Source: Bufo bufo (lineage: Eukaryota; Chordata; Amphibia; Anura; Bufonidae). Taken from it: a DNA stretch of 64,000 bases. Positions 1 to 10,127 of the stretch are shown here, in pieces. The translations under genes were made by a program, and so were the position numbers. The notes under the pieces were generated by a model that saw only the letters and a list, made by a program, of their open reading frames with translations, did not search any database and was not told the origin of the DNA. The stretch lies in assembly GCF_905171765.1 (NCBI RefSeq), contig NC_053391.1, positions 266,270,460-266,334,459 of the forward strand. The letters are read 5' to 3'. Numbering within the stretch: the stretch's first letter is position 1; each line of letters begins with the position of its first letter.

Positions 1-326
1 GGAATCTCAGGCTCAAAGTCCACTGGGGGACACCAACTAAGTTCATCAGCAGGGGGCTCCGGTGGGCTTATTTGGTGGGCCGGGAAACCAGTACGAACCC
101 CAGGGCGGCTCGTACTAGGGTGGGCCACAGGATCCCTAGCATGTGGGGCCCCTGGCTCCGCCTGGCGGCGTCTCCGCCGCCTTGGTGGCTCTTCGTCATC
201 CGATGATGATGAGGAGGATGCGGATGATAAAAGGAACGTGGGGTCATCCTCATCCTCACTGGGGCTCTCAGAGTCGGAGGCAATCTGGGCGTATGCCTCC
301 TCGGCCGAGAACATCCGGCGGGCCAT
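1..326 (-). CDS. piggyBac-like transposase, N-terminal part (runs off left edge)
   Basis: Reading the minus strand from the ATG at 326, the frame stays open for 108 codons to the window edge. It starts MARRMFSAEEAYAQ, continues with an acidic and serine-rich stretch (residues about 17-45), a run of arginines, and then a segment with W-C-P-P and F-E-P-E-I-P near residues 95-108. piggyBac-family transposases of vertebrates have this layout: a short basic start, an acidic low-complexity region, then a W-x-P...F-x-P-x-I-P motif ahead of the DDE catalytic core. The catalytic core is outside the window, so activity cannot be judged. The adjoining TTAA-flanked terminus at 1263 supports the call. Domesticated piggyBac genes are the alternative, but the terminus argues for a transposon copy. 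Confidence 0.75.
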   Translation of the reverse strand, partial: MARRMFSAEEAYAQIASDSESPSEDEDDPTFLLSSASSSSSSDDEEPPRRRRRRQAEPGAPHARDPVAHPSTSRPGVRTGFPAHQISPPEPPADELSWCPPVDFEPEI

Positions 327-564
327 GGGTGTGTGTGCGTGTATGTGTGCGTGTGTGGAAACCTTTATTATATGTGCGTGTGTGTGGGGGCAACGGGTGT
401 TCGCGTACTAAAAAAGGCAAAAAAAGAAAGGGCATATGTTAGGAAAAAAAAAGTTAAAACTTGCTGATCAGCGGTACAACGCTGATCAGCGGTTGGTGGG
501 GTGGGCGATGCGCTAACACAGGACGGACGCTAAAAAGTGCCGGGCAGTCAGCGCACGCAGAAAA

Positions 565-765
565 AAAAAAAAAAGTGGTGGTAAGGGGGCTGGTGGTCAG
601 GGGAGGGGGGGGCTGGTGGTGGGGAAGGGGGGTGGGGTGGGGGGTCTGGTGGTGGGGGGGTCTGGTGGGGGGGGCAAGTGGCAGGGGGGGGTCTGGGGTC
701 TGATGGATGGATCAAAGAAAGTTTGGAATAAAAGTTTTTTTTTGTTTTTTTTTTCCTAACTAACT
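565..765. repeat. G-rich low-complexity tract plus poly-T
   Basis: On the plus strand there are repeated GGTGGGG and GGGGGG runs from about 570 to 700, then runs of T at 735-752. This is simple sequence inside the piggyBac-like end. Open frames read through it are compositional artefacts. Confidence 0.7.
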
Positions 766-1189
766 TTTCCCTTCTTTCCCTGCCTAACGGTGCCTCTCCC
801 TCACTGACCCTAACCTACCTGGGTGGCGATGGGTGCAGGAGGGTGATGGATTCCGATTAGGGGGACACAGGAGCTGGTGCTGGACGATGCTGCACGGTCA
901 GGGTGCTGGACAGGAAGAGGAGGGGAGAGAGGAGCGCAGGAAGTTTGAATCTCGCGCCTCTCTCCCCTGCACCAATCAGCACCCTGGACAGCGGCATTCA
1001 GCACCAGAGCCAGCACCGCCTCTTCAAATCCTAGGACTGCGATAGGTGGTGTATAATTACGCCACCGATCGCAGTCTTTTTCCGGTTCATCGGGTCACAG
1101 GACACCCGAATGGACCGGAAACGCAGAAAACCACAGGTCTGAATTTCCGATTAACCCCTGGGGCGCCGGAATACAGATTTCAAGTTAGG

Positions 1190-1262
1190 ACGTACCGGTA
1201 CGCCCTGAGTCCTTAAGGACTCGGGAAATAGGGCGTACCGATACGCCCTGCGTCCTTAAGGG
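1190..1262. repeat. subterminal palindromic repeats of the piggyBac-like end
   Basis: Two copies of a near-palindrome (GGGCGTACCGGTACGCCC and the diverged GGGCGTACCGATACGCCC) are each followed by a CCTTAAGG palindrome. Short palindromic repeats just inside the terminal inverted repeat are usual in TTAA elements and are likely transposase binding or pairing sites (inference). Confidence 0.6.
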
Positions 1263-1289
1263 GTTAAACAGGCGGACAAAGAGGGGTGG

Positions 1290-2285
1290 TGGTCATGGAC
1301 CGCTCCATATATGTGTCCCAAAACAGGAAACAGCACTCTCTTTGCGTCTTCATGTCATCCTGCCCATGTTGTTTGTAATATTCCCAGAGGCGAATTCATA
1401 CACCTCAGACGGAATTGCTCCAGTGATATGAGCTTCAAGGAAGAGCTCAATTCAGTTGCTGAGCGTCTTGTTGCCCGTGGATACAGCAACAGTAGTCTGT
1501 CACAGTCCGCGGCACAAGTCAAACTCAAATCATGGGTAGATCTAGTTTTTCCAAAAAACAAGTACAGTAGCCGTTCTAACTTCAACAGTGAGGTCCCCAA
1601 GAACAGAGCCCCAGTTTTTTCTACGAGCTATAGTGTTGAATAGAGCAAGATCTGTCATATAATCAGAAAAAATCTGTCCTTGCTGCGCATTGATGGACAG
1701 TGGTCTGATGTTCTCAGTTCTAATGTCAAATGTATTGCCCGTCGAGCCCCTACTTTGGGCCAATGTGTCAGCCCTAGTTTGTTTTTGGATGATTCCCAGA
1801 CACAGCAGAGTTGGTTACGTTTCAAGGAAAACTACAAGTGTGGACATTGCATCTGCACTTGTTGCAAGCATCTTTCAACTGGCCAAACTGTTGTCTCTAT
1901 GTCAAATCAAAAAACTTTTACCTTGAAACAGTATATCAACTGCAACACTAGTTTTGTGGTGTACTGTATCACCTGCATGACATGCCGTCTACAGTATATA
2001 GGCTGTACCTCTAACAGCCTAAAAACCAGGATTCGCCGGCATATTTCTGATATTCCGCATGCGCAGACTAGGAACGTCTCTGCGGTCAGTTCACATTATG
2101 CGGCTTGTCATGCAGGTGATATCAGTGGCCTCGTTGTGCAGGGGGTGGAATGAGTTCAATTTCCTAAATGTGGAGGTGATAATAGGAGAGTTCTTTTAAA
2201 CAGAGAATCTTATTGGATCTTTACTATGGGTACCTGTGTACCAATGGGTCTTAATCGCAGGCATGATCTCATACTGCATTATTGA
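1290..2285 (+). pseudogene. Penelope-like element polyprotein, C-terminal part with GIY-YIG endonuclease
   Basis: One reading frame from about 1290 to the TGA at 2283-2285 carries the end of a Penelope-like (PLE) polyprotein. Near 1340-1440 it has S-C-H-P...I-P-R-G-E-F...L-R-R-N-C-S, the post-RT segment seen in vertebrate PLEs. At about 1955-2045 it has V-V-Y-C-I-T-C-x-x-C-x-x-Q-Y-I-G-C-T, matching the GIY-YIG endonuclease start. The frame ends with R-E-S-Y-W-I and G-L-N-R-R-H-D-L. In-frame stops at 1641-1643 (TAG) and 2151-2153 (TGA) make it a dead copy, with no frameshift needed. The reverse transcriptase part would lie left of 1264, where the piggyBac-like element ends, so the copy is either 5'-truncated or split by that insertion. 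Confidence 0.8.
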
Positions 2286-2560
2286 CCCTGGTACTTTATT
2301 GTTTCCCTTGAAGTTTTTCTTCTTTTCTTTTCTTTTTAAGCATATGTTTTTATGTCTCAGAGGTGGAGCTATGTGTTGATTGTGTCCACCTGATATGTTT
2401 CACCTGCCCCTTATTTAAGGCCAGTGTCTCACACCATCATGTTGTCATGAGTAAGGATCTGAATTTATTGATCTGAAACGCGTAGACCTGATGTACTTGT
2501 CTGGATTTTAGCACCTTTTTCATTAAAGCATTTATATGTTGTTTGGGGATTTTGTTGCAG
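2286..2560 (+). mobile_element. 3' tail of the Penelope-like element with a hammerhead-like remnant
   Basis: Untranslated sequence follows the PLE frame. At 2459-2487 there is CTGAATTTATTGATC followed by TGAAACGCGTAGACC, which resembles the GAAAC-GCG-TA part of the hammerhead ribozymes reported in PLEs, but the CTGANGA core is degenerate. An ATTAAA-like signal lies at about 2523. I cannot place the exact 3' boundary. Confidence 0.5.
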
Positions 2561-2640
2561 TTATGTAGTACATGGATAAACATTAATTAAAACGTTGATG
2601 TGTGTGCTCATAACCAGTAATCTATGGTTATGTTAATTCG

Positions 2641-2862
2641 AGAAATCCCTATATTCTTTCCAAGGTTTCCATATAGCTTCAAATATTTGTGGCGTTCGGG
2701 TCTCCCAGTGTGCAATTTGCTCCAGGCGGTATAATTGATTATATGTTGTTTGGAAGCTGGATCTCCTTCTTCACTTATATTTCTACCATTGCTTAGTTCC
2801 TGGCGAATATCCGTGCCTCCATTTCACCCTGGGACCAGGCGAGCCTCCACAAATGCTTTTCT
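2641..2862 (-). pseudogene. L1-type ORF2 C-terminal fragment
   Basis: On the minus strand, short open pieces in more than one frame read K-H-L-W-R-L-A-W-S-Q-G-E-M-E-A-R-I-F-A-R-N and, nearer 2641, Y-R-L-E-Q-I-A-H-W-E-T-R...F-E-A-I-W-K-P-W-K-E-Y. Paired tryptophans near the end are typical of L1-clade ORF2 C-termini. It is broken by stops and frameshifts. This is a tentative family call from a short fragment. Confidence 0.4.
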
Positions 2863-2867
2863 TGCAT

Positions 2868-3234
2868 TGAAGTGAATGGGTCCGGATTCAGTGCGGGTGC
2901 AATGCGTTCACCTCACGCATTGCACCCGCGCAGAAATGCTATTATTTAACTATTTCTTTCAATGTCTGTTCTGCATTTTTGGCAGACCGAATGCGGAACT
3001 ATTCATTTCAATGGGTCCTCAAAAAAAACGGAAGGCACTCCATGTGCATTCCGTTTCTGTATGTCCGTATTTTCGTTCCACAAAAAAACTATATGTCCTA
3101 TTATTGTTCGTATTACGGACAAGGATAGTACTGTTCGATTAGGGGCCAGCTGTTCTGTTCCGCAAAATATGGAATGCACACGGACGTCATTTTGGCGGAC
3201 CGCAAAATACATATGCTAGTTTGCATGAGGCCTT
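2868..3234. mobile_element. MITE of the 'gcatgaggcc' type (partial)
   Basis: The segment ends TTGCATGAGGCCTT and is full of CCGTATT, GGACAAGGATAG and GGCGGACCGCAAAAT motifs. Related copies in this window lie at 29246-29503, 51799-52724 and 57830-58093. The left terminal repeat is not clear. It is non-coding and the superfamily is not determined. Confidence 0.5.
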
Positions 3235-3843
3235 AAAAAAGTGGATTTTGGCAATTTGCTTAAAAATGTAAAAATTTGTTTCTAAACTTCTAAGCGTTCT
3301 AACTTCCTGAAAAAATAAACTGACATTTACAAAATTATGCAAACAAAGTAGACATATCGGGAATGTAAAGTAATAACTATTTTATAAAGTATCTGTCTTA
3401 AAAGCTCTTAAAGGGAACCTGTCACAGGGATTTTGGGTATAGAGCTGAGGACATGGGCTGCTAGATGGCCGCTAGCACCTCCGCAATACCCAGTCCCCAC
3501 AGCTCTGTGTGCTTTTATTGTGTAAAGAAACCAATTTGATACATATGCAAATTAACATAAAAGAGTCATATCTTACTTGTGTGACCAGAGAAGAGTCATA
3601 TTTTCAAGCTCTGACTCATCTCAGGGTAATTTGCATATGTATCAAATCTTTTTTTTTACACAATAAAAGCACACAGAGCTATGGGGACTGGGTATTGTGG
3701 ATGTGCTAGCGGCCATCTAGAAACCCATGTCCTCAGCTCTATACACAAAATCCCGGTGACAGGTTCCCTTTAATTCTAATTTAAAGAATAGCAAATGTTT
3801 CCAAATTTTCTGCAAATTTTTGTTAGTTTTTTATGCATAAAGG
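3235..3843 (-). mobile_element. fragment of the TTAA element family also seen at 61215-63659
   Basis: The two pieces 3235-3407 and 3774-3843 read on the minus strand resemble part of 61390-61670. Shared stretches include the reverse complements of CTTCTAAGC-TTCTAAC-TCCTG and of the CATATGTCTACTTTATG region. A smaller MITE (3412-3769) splits the fragment. Confidence 0.5.
3412..3769. mobile_element. palindromic MITE with TTAA flanks
   Basis: The ends AGGGAACCTGTCACAGGGAT and its near-complement ATCCCGGTGACAGGTTCCCT face each other, and TTAA sits on both sides (3408-3411 and 3770-3773). The arms extend over 120 bp and include matching CACACAGAGCT and TTGCATATGTATCAAAT blocks. No coding capacity. 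TTAA flanks suggest piggyBac-type mobilisation (inference). Confidence 0.8.
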
Positions 3844-4259
3844 TAAGGCTACTTTCACACTAGCATTTTGGATTTCCGTTTCTGAGATCCATCATGGGCT
3901 CTCAGAAGCGGTCCAAAACAGATCAGTTTTGCCCTGATGCATTCTGAATGGAAAAGGATCCGCTCAGAATGCATTAGTTTGCCTTCGTTCAGTCACCATT
4001 CCGCTCTGGAGGTGGACACCAAAACACTGCATTCAGTGTTTTTCTGTCCGCGATGTGGTGCGGAGCAAGACGGATCCGTCCACCCACACAATGTTAGTCA
4101 ATGGGGACATATCCGTTTTCTCGGACACAATAGAAAACGGATCCGTCCCCCATTGACTTTCAATGGTGTTCAAGACGGATCCGTCATGGCTATAAAAGAC
4201 ATAATACAACCAGATCCTTTCATGACGGATGCGCAAAAAATGCTAATGTGAAAGTAGCC
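3844..4259. mobile_element. MITE with 'taaggctactttcacac' terminal inverted repeats
   Basis: The left end TAAGGCTACTTTCACACTAG and the right end CTAATGTGAAAGTAGCC are inverted copies. The interior has inverted GGATCCG-rich blocks around a centre near 4080-4160. The same terminal repeats bound 41134-41221 and 58312-60381, so three members of this family are in the window. Non-coding. The small open frames inside are chance. Confidence 0.75.
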
Positions 4260-4423
4260 AACTCAAATTCACCACTAACATGGAGTATGTGTCACAAGAA
4301 CAATCTCAGAATGGTTTGGATAAGTAAAAGCGTTCCAGAGTTATTACCACATAAACTGACATGCCAGATTTGAAAAAAATGGGGCTCCGGCATTTAGCGC
4401 TTTACAGACATTAGCATCCAACT

Positions 4424-4624
4424 GTCCCTAATGGGGCTCACAATCTAAGTTCCCTATCAGTATATCTTTGGAGTGTGGGAGGAAACCGGAGTACCTGGAG
4501 AAAGCCCACGCAAACACGGAAAGAACATACAAACTCCATGCAGATGTTGTCCTTGGTCAGATTTGAACCTAGGACCCCAGTGCTGCAAGGCGCCAGTGCT
4601 AACCACTGAGCCACCGTGCTGTCC
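4424..4624 (-). mobile_element. tRNA-derived SINE (V-SINE-like)
   Basis: Read on the minus strand it starts with a tRNA-like head. An RNA polymerase III A box, TGGCTCAGTGG, lies at 4613-4603 and a B box, GGTTCAAATCT, at 4569-4559. A conserved core follows (GGAGTTTGTATGTTCTTTCC, then TCCGGTTTCCTCCCACACTC). This core matches the strongly conserved central segment I associate with vertebrate V-SINEs. It is not a tRNA gene: no cloverleaf 3' half is present. Confidence 0.75.
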
Positions 4625-5154
4625 ATATAAATATATATGCATTAAAATAATAACCCTATATTTGAGGAATGAGAAGAAAGAAGTAAATGATATACTTAAT
4701 ATTCAGCATAATTGTTCTGGATGAATCTTATGACAAAGGTTATTAATTATTAATCTTTTTTTTTTTTTGTAAATTCTTTATTTCTATCTTGCAAAAATAA
4801 CAAAATTATTGCATGTTGAATCACATACAGTAGAAAATAATAGTCGGACCAAGCCGACTGACATCATGGAACATAATCCAACAGTACACATACAATTACA
4901 ACACCAAGGTCAGTGTTTGATATTCAGCTTGCGGTGACAATAAAGCACCTTGATTCATCTGACAAAATCATATAAAAATCACAAGGCCAAGAAGACATGG
5001 CCTCTGCATGAAATTAAAAGAAAAATCAACAATCAACAACATATATGAAGAGGGGGAGCACAGGACAAGGATACAAAAGGGAAAAGGGGGGACAGAGAAT
5101 TAAGGTAGAGGTGGAGGGGGGAGTGGAGAGTACATGGGTGTCCAAACGAGACTC

Positions 5155-6037
5155 TCAGGCCAGCAAATTCCGGTACTCCGTTGAGTCTTGGAAGGTGAAC
5201 CAGGGGGTCCACATAGCAACAAAAGCCCTGTTACTACCTTTCATGTTACTACCTTTCATAGAGGCTGTGAGTTCCTCCATTCTTCGTATCTCTTCAACCT
5301 TCTGAATCCACATTCCCATAGAGGGAGGAGAGGCAGACTTCCACCTCGCAGGGACACAAGCTCTAGCCGCTATAACCAGGTGGCGCAAACAGGATCGCCG
5401 AAATAAGATCAACGGTAAGTCCGAGAGAAAGAGCAAAAAAAACTCTGGTGTGTTAGGAATTGAAAAGGGGAAAATGGAAGCCAGAGTCTCATGAACAGAT
5501 TCCCAGAACGGTCTGATTTTATCACAATGCCAGAAAATATGAGGAGAGAACCTGGGTGGGAGTCGCAACGCCAACATAGAGGAGATGCCGACGGGAACAT
5601 TCTCTGGAGACGAGTTGGGACATAATACCATCTCGATAGCAATTTGTAACTGGCCTCCTGATATTTACTGGCAATGGATGATTTATGGGTAAATTGGAAA
5701 ATCCTAAGCCACTGGTCGGAGGAGATATCCTTCTGCAAATCCTGAGCCCACTTGGCCGAATAAGAGGGGAGATAGTCCGACCCCGGCGTTACCAATGCCT
5801 TATATATTTCTGAGAGAGAATGCTGATAAAGGCCGGAGCCAATACAAGTTTTTTCAAAAGGAGTGAGTGCCCTGTCAGACCCCTGAGAGGGGGGGGGATA
5901 GAAGAAAGGAAGTGGTGAAGCTGTCTGGATCTCCAAGGACCTAGAGGGCAAGGGTCCATCTGTCCTAAAAGTTCCGAGTAAGTGAGCCACCTACCGGAGG
6001 TTCTAAAGAATGGTGCCCGACACCTGCCGCTCAATCT
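5155..6037 (-). pseudogene. LINE ORF2 C-terminal domain, broken by stops and frameshifts
   Basis: Downstream of the stop near 6038 the C-terminal region continues first in the same frame (to about 5930), then in a second frame (about 5930-5560), then in a third (about 5560-5155). Family landmarks are the R-W-Y-Y-V-P-T-R-L segment, C-W-R-C at about 5580 and F-W-H-C-D-K-I-R-P-F-W near 5535-5500. At least two indels and one stop are needed to explain this, so the copy cannot make a complete ORF2 protein. Confidence 0.8.
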
Positions 6038-8122
6038 CTACTGAGCAAACGGTCCCCCAGAGCTACCTGCCGGGAAGTCCGGATGTCCCAAGACAGGAAA
6101 CATTGGGGAGGGCGTGGGGGAGATAGTAGAGATCTGATGGTACTTACGGAACTGAGTCAGGGTAGGACCTATGAGAGGATGAGAGGAGAGGTCACTAGGA
6201 ACCCTCCTATCAGTCCATGGCAGTAGTGCCAAAGGAGTCCGGGAAGAAAATTGCTCAATAGAGATCCATTGTTTGAACATGGTGTGTCGGGACCAGTCTA
6301 CTACACGTTGAAACATTGAGGCTGCATAATACTTCCTTAGATCAGGGATCCCCAAACCCCCCTTTTCCTTTGGTACATGCAATAGGGATCTAGATATTCT
6401 TGAGCTTTTCCCCGCCCATAGAAATTTAAAGAGGGCACGATGTGCAATAGAAAAGAAGCTGGCCGGAATGTGGATTGGAAGGGTCTGGAACAAATACAAT
6501 AGACGTGGAAGGACATTCATCTTAAAAATGGCACACCTGCCGAACCACGTATAAAGGCCTTTGGACCACCTCTTAAGATCTTCTCTGATCCGACTCAAGA
6601 GGGGGGTAAAATTTCTTGGGAATAGCTCTCGTAAGTCTTTGGGGATCATCGTGCCCAAGTATTTAATGGCGCCTGCCGTCCAGCGGAAAGGCAAGGAACC
6701 CGCCAGTTCAGCCTCGAGAGTGGGTGGAATGGAGACATTAAGCGCTTCAGACTTCTGCAAGTTAATTTTCAGATTGGACAAGTTATGGAATACTTTGAAT
6801 TCTTCAATTAGGTTGGGGAACGTAACCCTAGGCTTGGTAATCATAAACAGCAGGTCATCTGCATATGCTGCTATCTTAAACTCCCTATCTCTCACCATCA
6901 GACCGGAGATATCAGGGTTTTTCCTTATAGTCCTCAGGAGTGGTTCTAGAGTGAGGACAAAGATTAGAGGCGATAAGGGGCAACTCTGGCGTGTACCATT
7001 CCTAATCTCAAAGGGAGGCGAGAGGACACCATTAACCTTTGTGGCTGCCGAGGGAGAAGAATATAAGGAGCGGATCCATGTCAATAGAGAACCCTCCACA
7101 CCCACATGGTTTAATACTGCAAATAACCATGGCCATCCAACCCTGTCAAAAGCCTTTTCGGCATCCGTGGATAGGAGACATAGGTTGGAACGTTGGACCT
7201 TGGCCAGATGGACCAAGTTCAAAACTTTTGTGGTGTTGTCTCTCGCCTCCCTTGAGGGAATGAAACCAACCTGATCTAAATGTATCAGGTCCGCCAGGAA
7301 AGGGGTCAGGCGGGTGGCCAAAACTTTTGCGAAAAGCTTAATGTCTACATTAAGTAGAGATATGGGCCGGTAACTGGCACAAGTGGTCGGGTCCTTACCT
7401 TCCTTATGGATAACAGTAATGTGTGCATGCGACATATCTTTAGGGAGAGGGACTCCGGAACTTAATTTATTCAAGGCATTGGTAAGGGGCGTACGCAGAA
7501 GGGGGAGGAATCTCTTATAATAAGAGGCCGGTAGGCCGTCGGGGCCTGGAGCCTTACTAGGCTGCATTGACTTCAAAGCCTCCTCAATCTCATCAGCGGT
7601 GAACGGACTGTTTAAACTCTCAAGGGCCTCACTCGGCAGTTTGGGTAAACCTGACCTAGTCAAATAGGAGCTCATGGCCGAGTCCAGGGCCTGATTCGTT
7701 TGACTGGACTGAGGAAGATTGTAAAGGTTCTGATAAAAGTGGGAAAAAGCCTCTGTGATAGAGTCAGGGTTGTGTAGTACTGGTCCCTGCGGTGGAGTAA
7801 TGCGTGGGATGTAGTTCCTTGCCCTTTGTTCCCGTAAGGATCTAGCCAAGAGTCTACCACACTTATTGCCATATTCAAAAAAGTGTCTCCTACCCTGTGA
7901 AAGGAGGTATTTTGTATGAGTATCTAGTTTATCTTTAAGCTTGCACCTTGCCTGTGTGAGCTCAGTTCGAACAGACTGAGCATGGGAGCGTTTGTGTATC
8001 TGTTCCAACTCGGAAATGTCCTTCAAAATCTGGGAGATTTCCAATTCCCTCTCCTGTTTACGCCGTGCCCCATGTCTGATGAACTCCCCTCTGATCACGC
8101 ATTTATGCGCAGCCCACACCAT
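6038..8122 (-). pseudogene. LINE ORF2, reverse transcriptase domain
   Basis: A 694-codon uninterrupted frame carries the L1-type reverse transcriptase. Motifs in order include K-A-P-G-P-D-G-L-P near residue 195, a Y-R-P-I-S-L-L-N segment, F-D-R-V-G-W near 325, R-Q-S-C-P-L-S-P near 395 and the catalytic A-Y-A-D-D-L-L near 425. The usual glycine in R-Q-G-C-P-L-S-P is serine here. The first ~90 residues are charged and helical and link to the endonuclease. The frame ends at 6038, short of the normal ORF2 end, because of a stop, and the C-terminal region follows in broken frames. The plus-strand frames over this interval are antisense shadows. Confidence 0.9.
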
Positions 8123-8973
8123 AAGGGGGAGGCATCATCTACTAGGTTTTCCTCAAAGTAGTGCGAAAGGGCCGAGTCAATACCCTGCGCCACTTCCAGA
8201 TCCTGAAGTAAGGACTCATTAAGACGCCATCTCCACGATCTAGGCGAAGGCAGAGGGGACTTCAGAGAGACATGTAGCATGGCATGATCTGAAAATGTAA
8301 TTGGGTCAATAGAGGAAGAAGCAATGAGGGGTACTGCCGAGTGTCTAAGCAAAAAATAATCCAATCTGGAATATACATCCCTAGGGTTGGAATAAAATGT
8401 GAAGTCCCTGACCTCAGGGTTAATCACTCGCCACACATCCACCAGCTGATGAGAATGAAGCAGGCTCCTAAAACGGCGAGTGTATGAGTAAGGTAGATGA
8501 GAGGAGCCCTTGGAGACATCCACCAATGGGTCCAGGGCTACATTAAGATCCCCTCCGACCAGAAGCGTGCCCTCAGCAAAGCTCTCCAATTTAGACAGTA
8601 TTCCCGTAAGGGCTCTCAATTGCTTCGTGTTGGGCAAGTACACATTTTCCAGGGTATACAACTGGCCCCCTATCTTACCCTTAAGGAACAAAAATCTGCC
8701 CGTATCATCAGTGCTAGAGTCTAGAAACTCCCATGGGGCGGATCTAGCAATGAGGATACTCACACCTCTCGATTTAGAATCACTATAGCAGCTATGGTAA
8801 GCGTCAGGATAACGGGGGGAGCTAAATTTCGGCATAGTATCCCTGCGAAAGTGAGTCTCCTGAATGAAGGCAATCTGTACCTTTTTACTCCATAGGAGCC
8901 GAAGAATGGAGGAACGCTTCTCAGGGGTGTTCAGCCCGTTAGCATTAATGGATGAAAAAGTGATCTCCGACAT
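8095..8973 (-). pseudogene. LINE ORF2, APE-type endonuclease domain
   Basis: A 292-codon frame begins MSEITFSSINANGLNTPEK, the usual N-terminus of L1-group ORF2 endonucleases. Catalytic-type motifs are visible: the asparagine of S-I-N-A-N-G-L, Q-E-T-H near residue 38, G-G-D-L-N-V near 140, and S-D-H-A-M-L near 225. The enzyme nicks target DNA to prime reverse transcription. The frame stops at 8095, and the next block (from 8122) is in another frame, so a frameshift near 8110 separates endonuclease from reverse transcriptase. Otherwise the domain is well preserved, consistent with a fairly young insertion. Confidence 0.85.
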
Positions 8974-9348
8974 GGTCTGGACCTATGAAAAACAAAAAGC
9001 CGGGGTGGGGAGGATATATGAGGGGGGGGGGGAGAGAGAATGGAACAAACACAAGGACGGGTAAACACCACTAAGGAATAGACAAACAAATGCAAACACG
9101 CCTGTCGGGCGAAGTATCAGAACCAGCTATTCCGGTTCAGATAGAATTGTAAATCAAACAAATCTAACAGTGGAGAAAGCAATCCACTATGCGACTCTTG
9201 GGTGGCCCCCAAAAAAAAGCCAACTAAGACTCACGGACCTAGTGGGGGGTGAGGAAGAGCACTCCCCCGGCCCGGTAAATAAAGCAACAACAATAACAAG
9301 TAAGGGGGAGGGTACAAGGAACAGGCCGCCGCCCTAATTATTAATCTT

Positions 9349-10127
9349 GGATAAACATATGGAACTATGGTCTCATTCCTGGAATAACTGGGACATTTTC
9401 AAAGTCTCCAGACATGCAAACGGCAAGGAATTCTGTGGAAATTTTCAAAGTCTTAATACATGCGCAATGCTGATCCATAGCGATCCTGAATAGGATCACA
9501 AACGCAGTCGGAGAGAGAAGAATTGTATGATACTTACCTGACAAGTCTCATCTCTCTTTTTCTGATTGGTCATTGACGATATACTAAATCTCCATCTCTG
9601 GAAGGCCATAGGTAGGTACAACTATCCATAACACGAGTCGGCAGCAAACATTGGTTAAAGAAAAGGGAAAGTTACACCCCCTTCCTTAAAAAAAAAAAGC
9701 AATAATCCGAGGTACTTGTGTTGCTTGTAGCTCCTAAACCCCTGAAGACGCCATGTATGCGGCGAAACATGTCGGGGATCTCTGTTTTCTCTTTTAAATT
9801 AGCAAGCCACTCTAACTATTAGGACCAGTGTGGCGCACTGCAAGCACCACGGTCAACCTGGTTCAGGCAGGGAGGGAAAATAATACGGCTCTCAGACTTG
9901 TAGCTTTAGGAAAGATGGTGAAGCTATAATGGTCAGCTATGATAGCAGGCTGACCATAACAGTGAATATAATTTACATATGAAACCTCAATGGTATTCTT
10001 GAGACCATAAATACTGTATAGACACTGTACACATTTGCAAGGAGACTCAAATAGCAAATAAAAATATACTACTGGCATATCTTGAAAAAAGCGGTCGGAT
10101 AATATGCCGCAATGAGATATAACATAT
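9349..10127. other. unassigned sequence with a Penelope-tail-like segment
   Basis: No coding region is supported. The hammerhead-like motif at 9747-9779 (listed separately) suggests that part of this stretch derives from the 3' tail of a Penelope-like element. The remainder is AT-rich with no feature I recognise. Confidence 0.4.
9747..9779 (+). ncRNA. hammerhead-ribozyme-like motif (Penelope-type)
   Basis: The order is CCCC, then CTGAAGA (fits the CTGANGA core), one extra C, a GCC...GGC helix, GAAA, a CATG self-complementary stem III, TC at the cleavage position, then GGGG pairing with the leading CCCC. Small type-I hammerheads with a very short palindromic stem III are known from Penelope-like elements. 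The single unpaired base before helix II departs from the textbook core, so activity is uncertain. Confidence 0.5.

Larger units (their letters stand above)
1..1263 (-). mobile_element. piggyBac-like DNA transposon, 5' end only
   Basis: The transposase start (326) is followed by about 940 bp of non-coding end sequence that stops at TTAA (1264-1267), the target site of this superfamily. The terminus read outward is CCCCTTAAGGACGCAGGGCG. Sequence from 327 to 1189 has GT-rich, poly-A, G-rich and poly-T stretches and no other gene that I can see. The other end lies beyond the left edge, so length and target duplication cannot be completed. Confidence 0.75.
4758..9334 (-). mobile_element. L1-type LINE with 14-bp target site duplication
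   Basis: The sequence taattattaatctt occurs at 4744-4757 and again at 9335-9348, exactly bounding the element. The low-coordinate end carries a T run on the plus strand, i.e. a poly-A tail on the minus strand. Endonuclease, reverse transcriptase and C-terminal domains lie in order between. The 5' part before ORF2 (8974-9334) is only about 360 bp and shows no ORF1, so the copy is probably 5'-truncated just upstream of ORF2. The 3' untranslated part is 4758-5154. Confidence 0.9.

Noticed and set aside
4550..4624. Possible tRNA gene (A and B boxes on the minus strand)
   Set aside because: No acceptor stem or 3' half of a cloverleaf. The conserved SINE core follows instead.
6561..7274. 237-codon plus-strand frame
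   Set aside because: Exact antisense of the LINE reverse transcriptase. No domain of its own.
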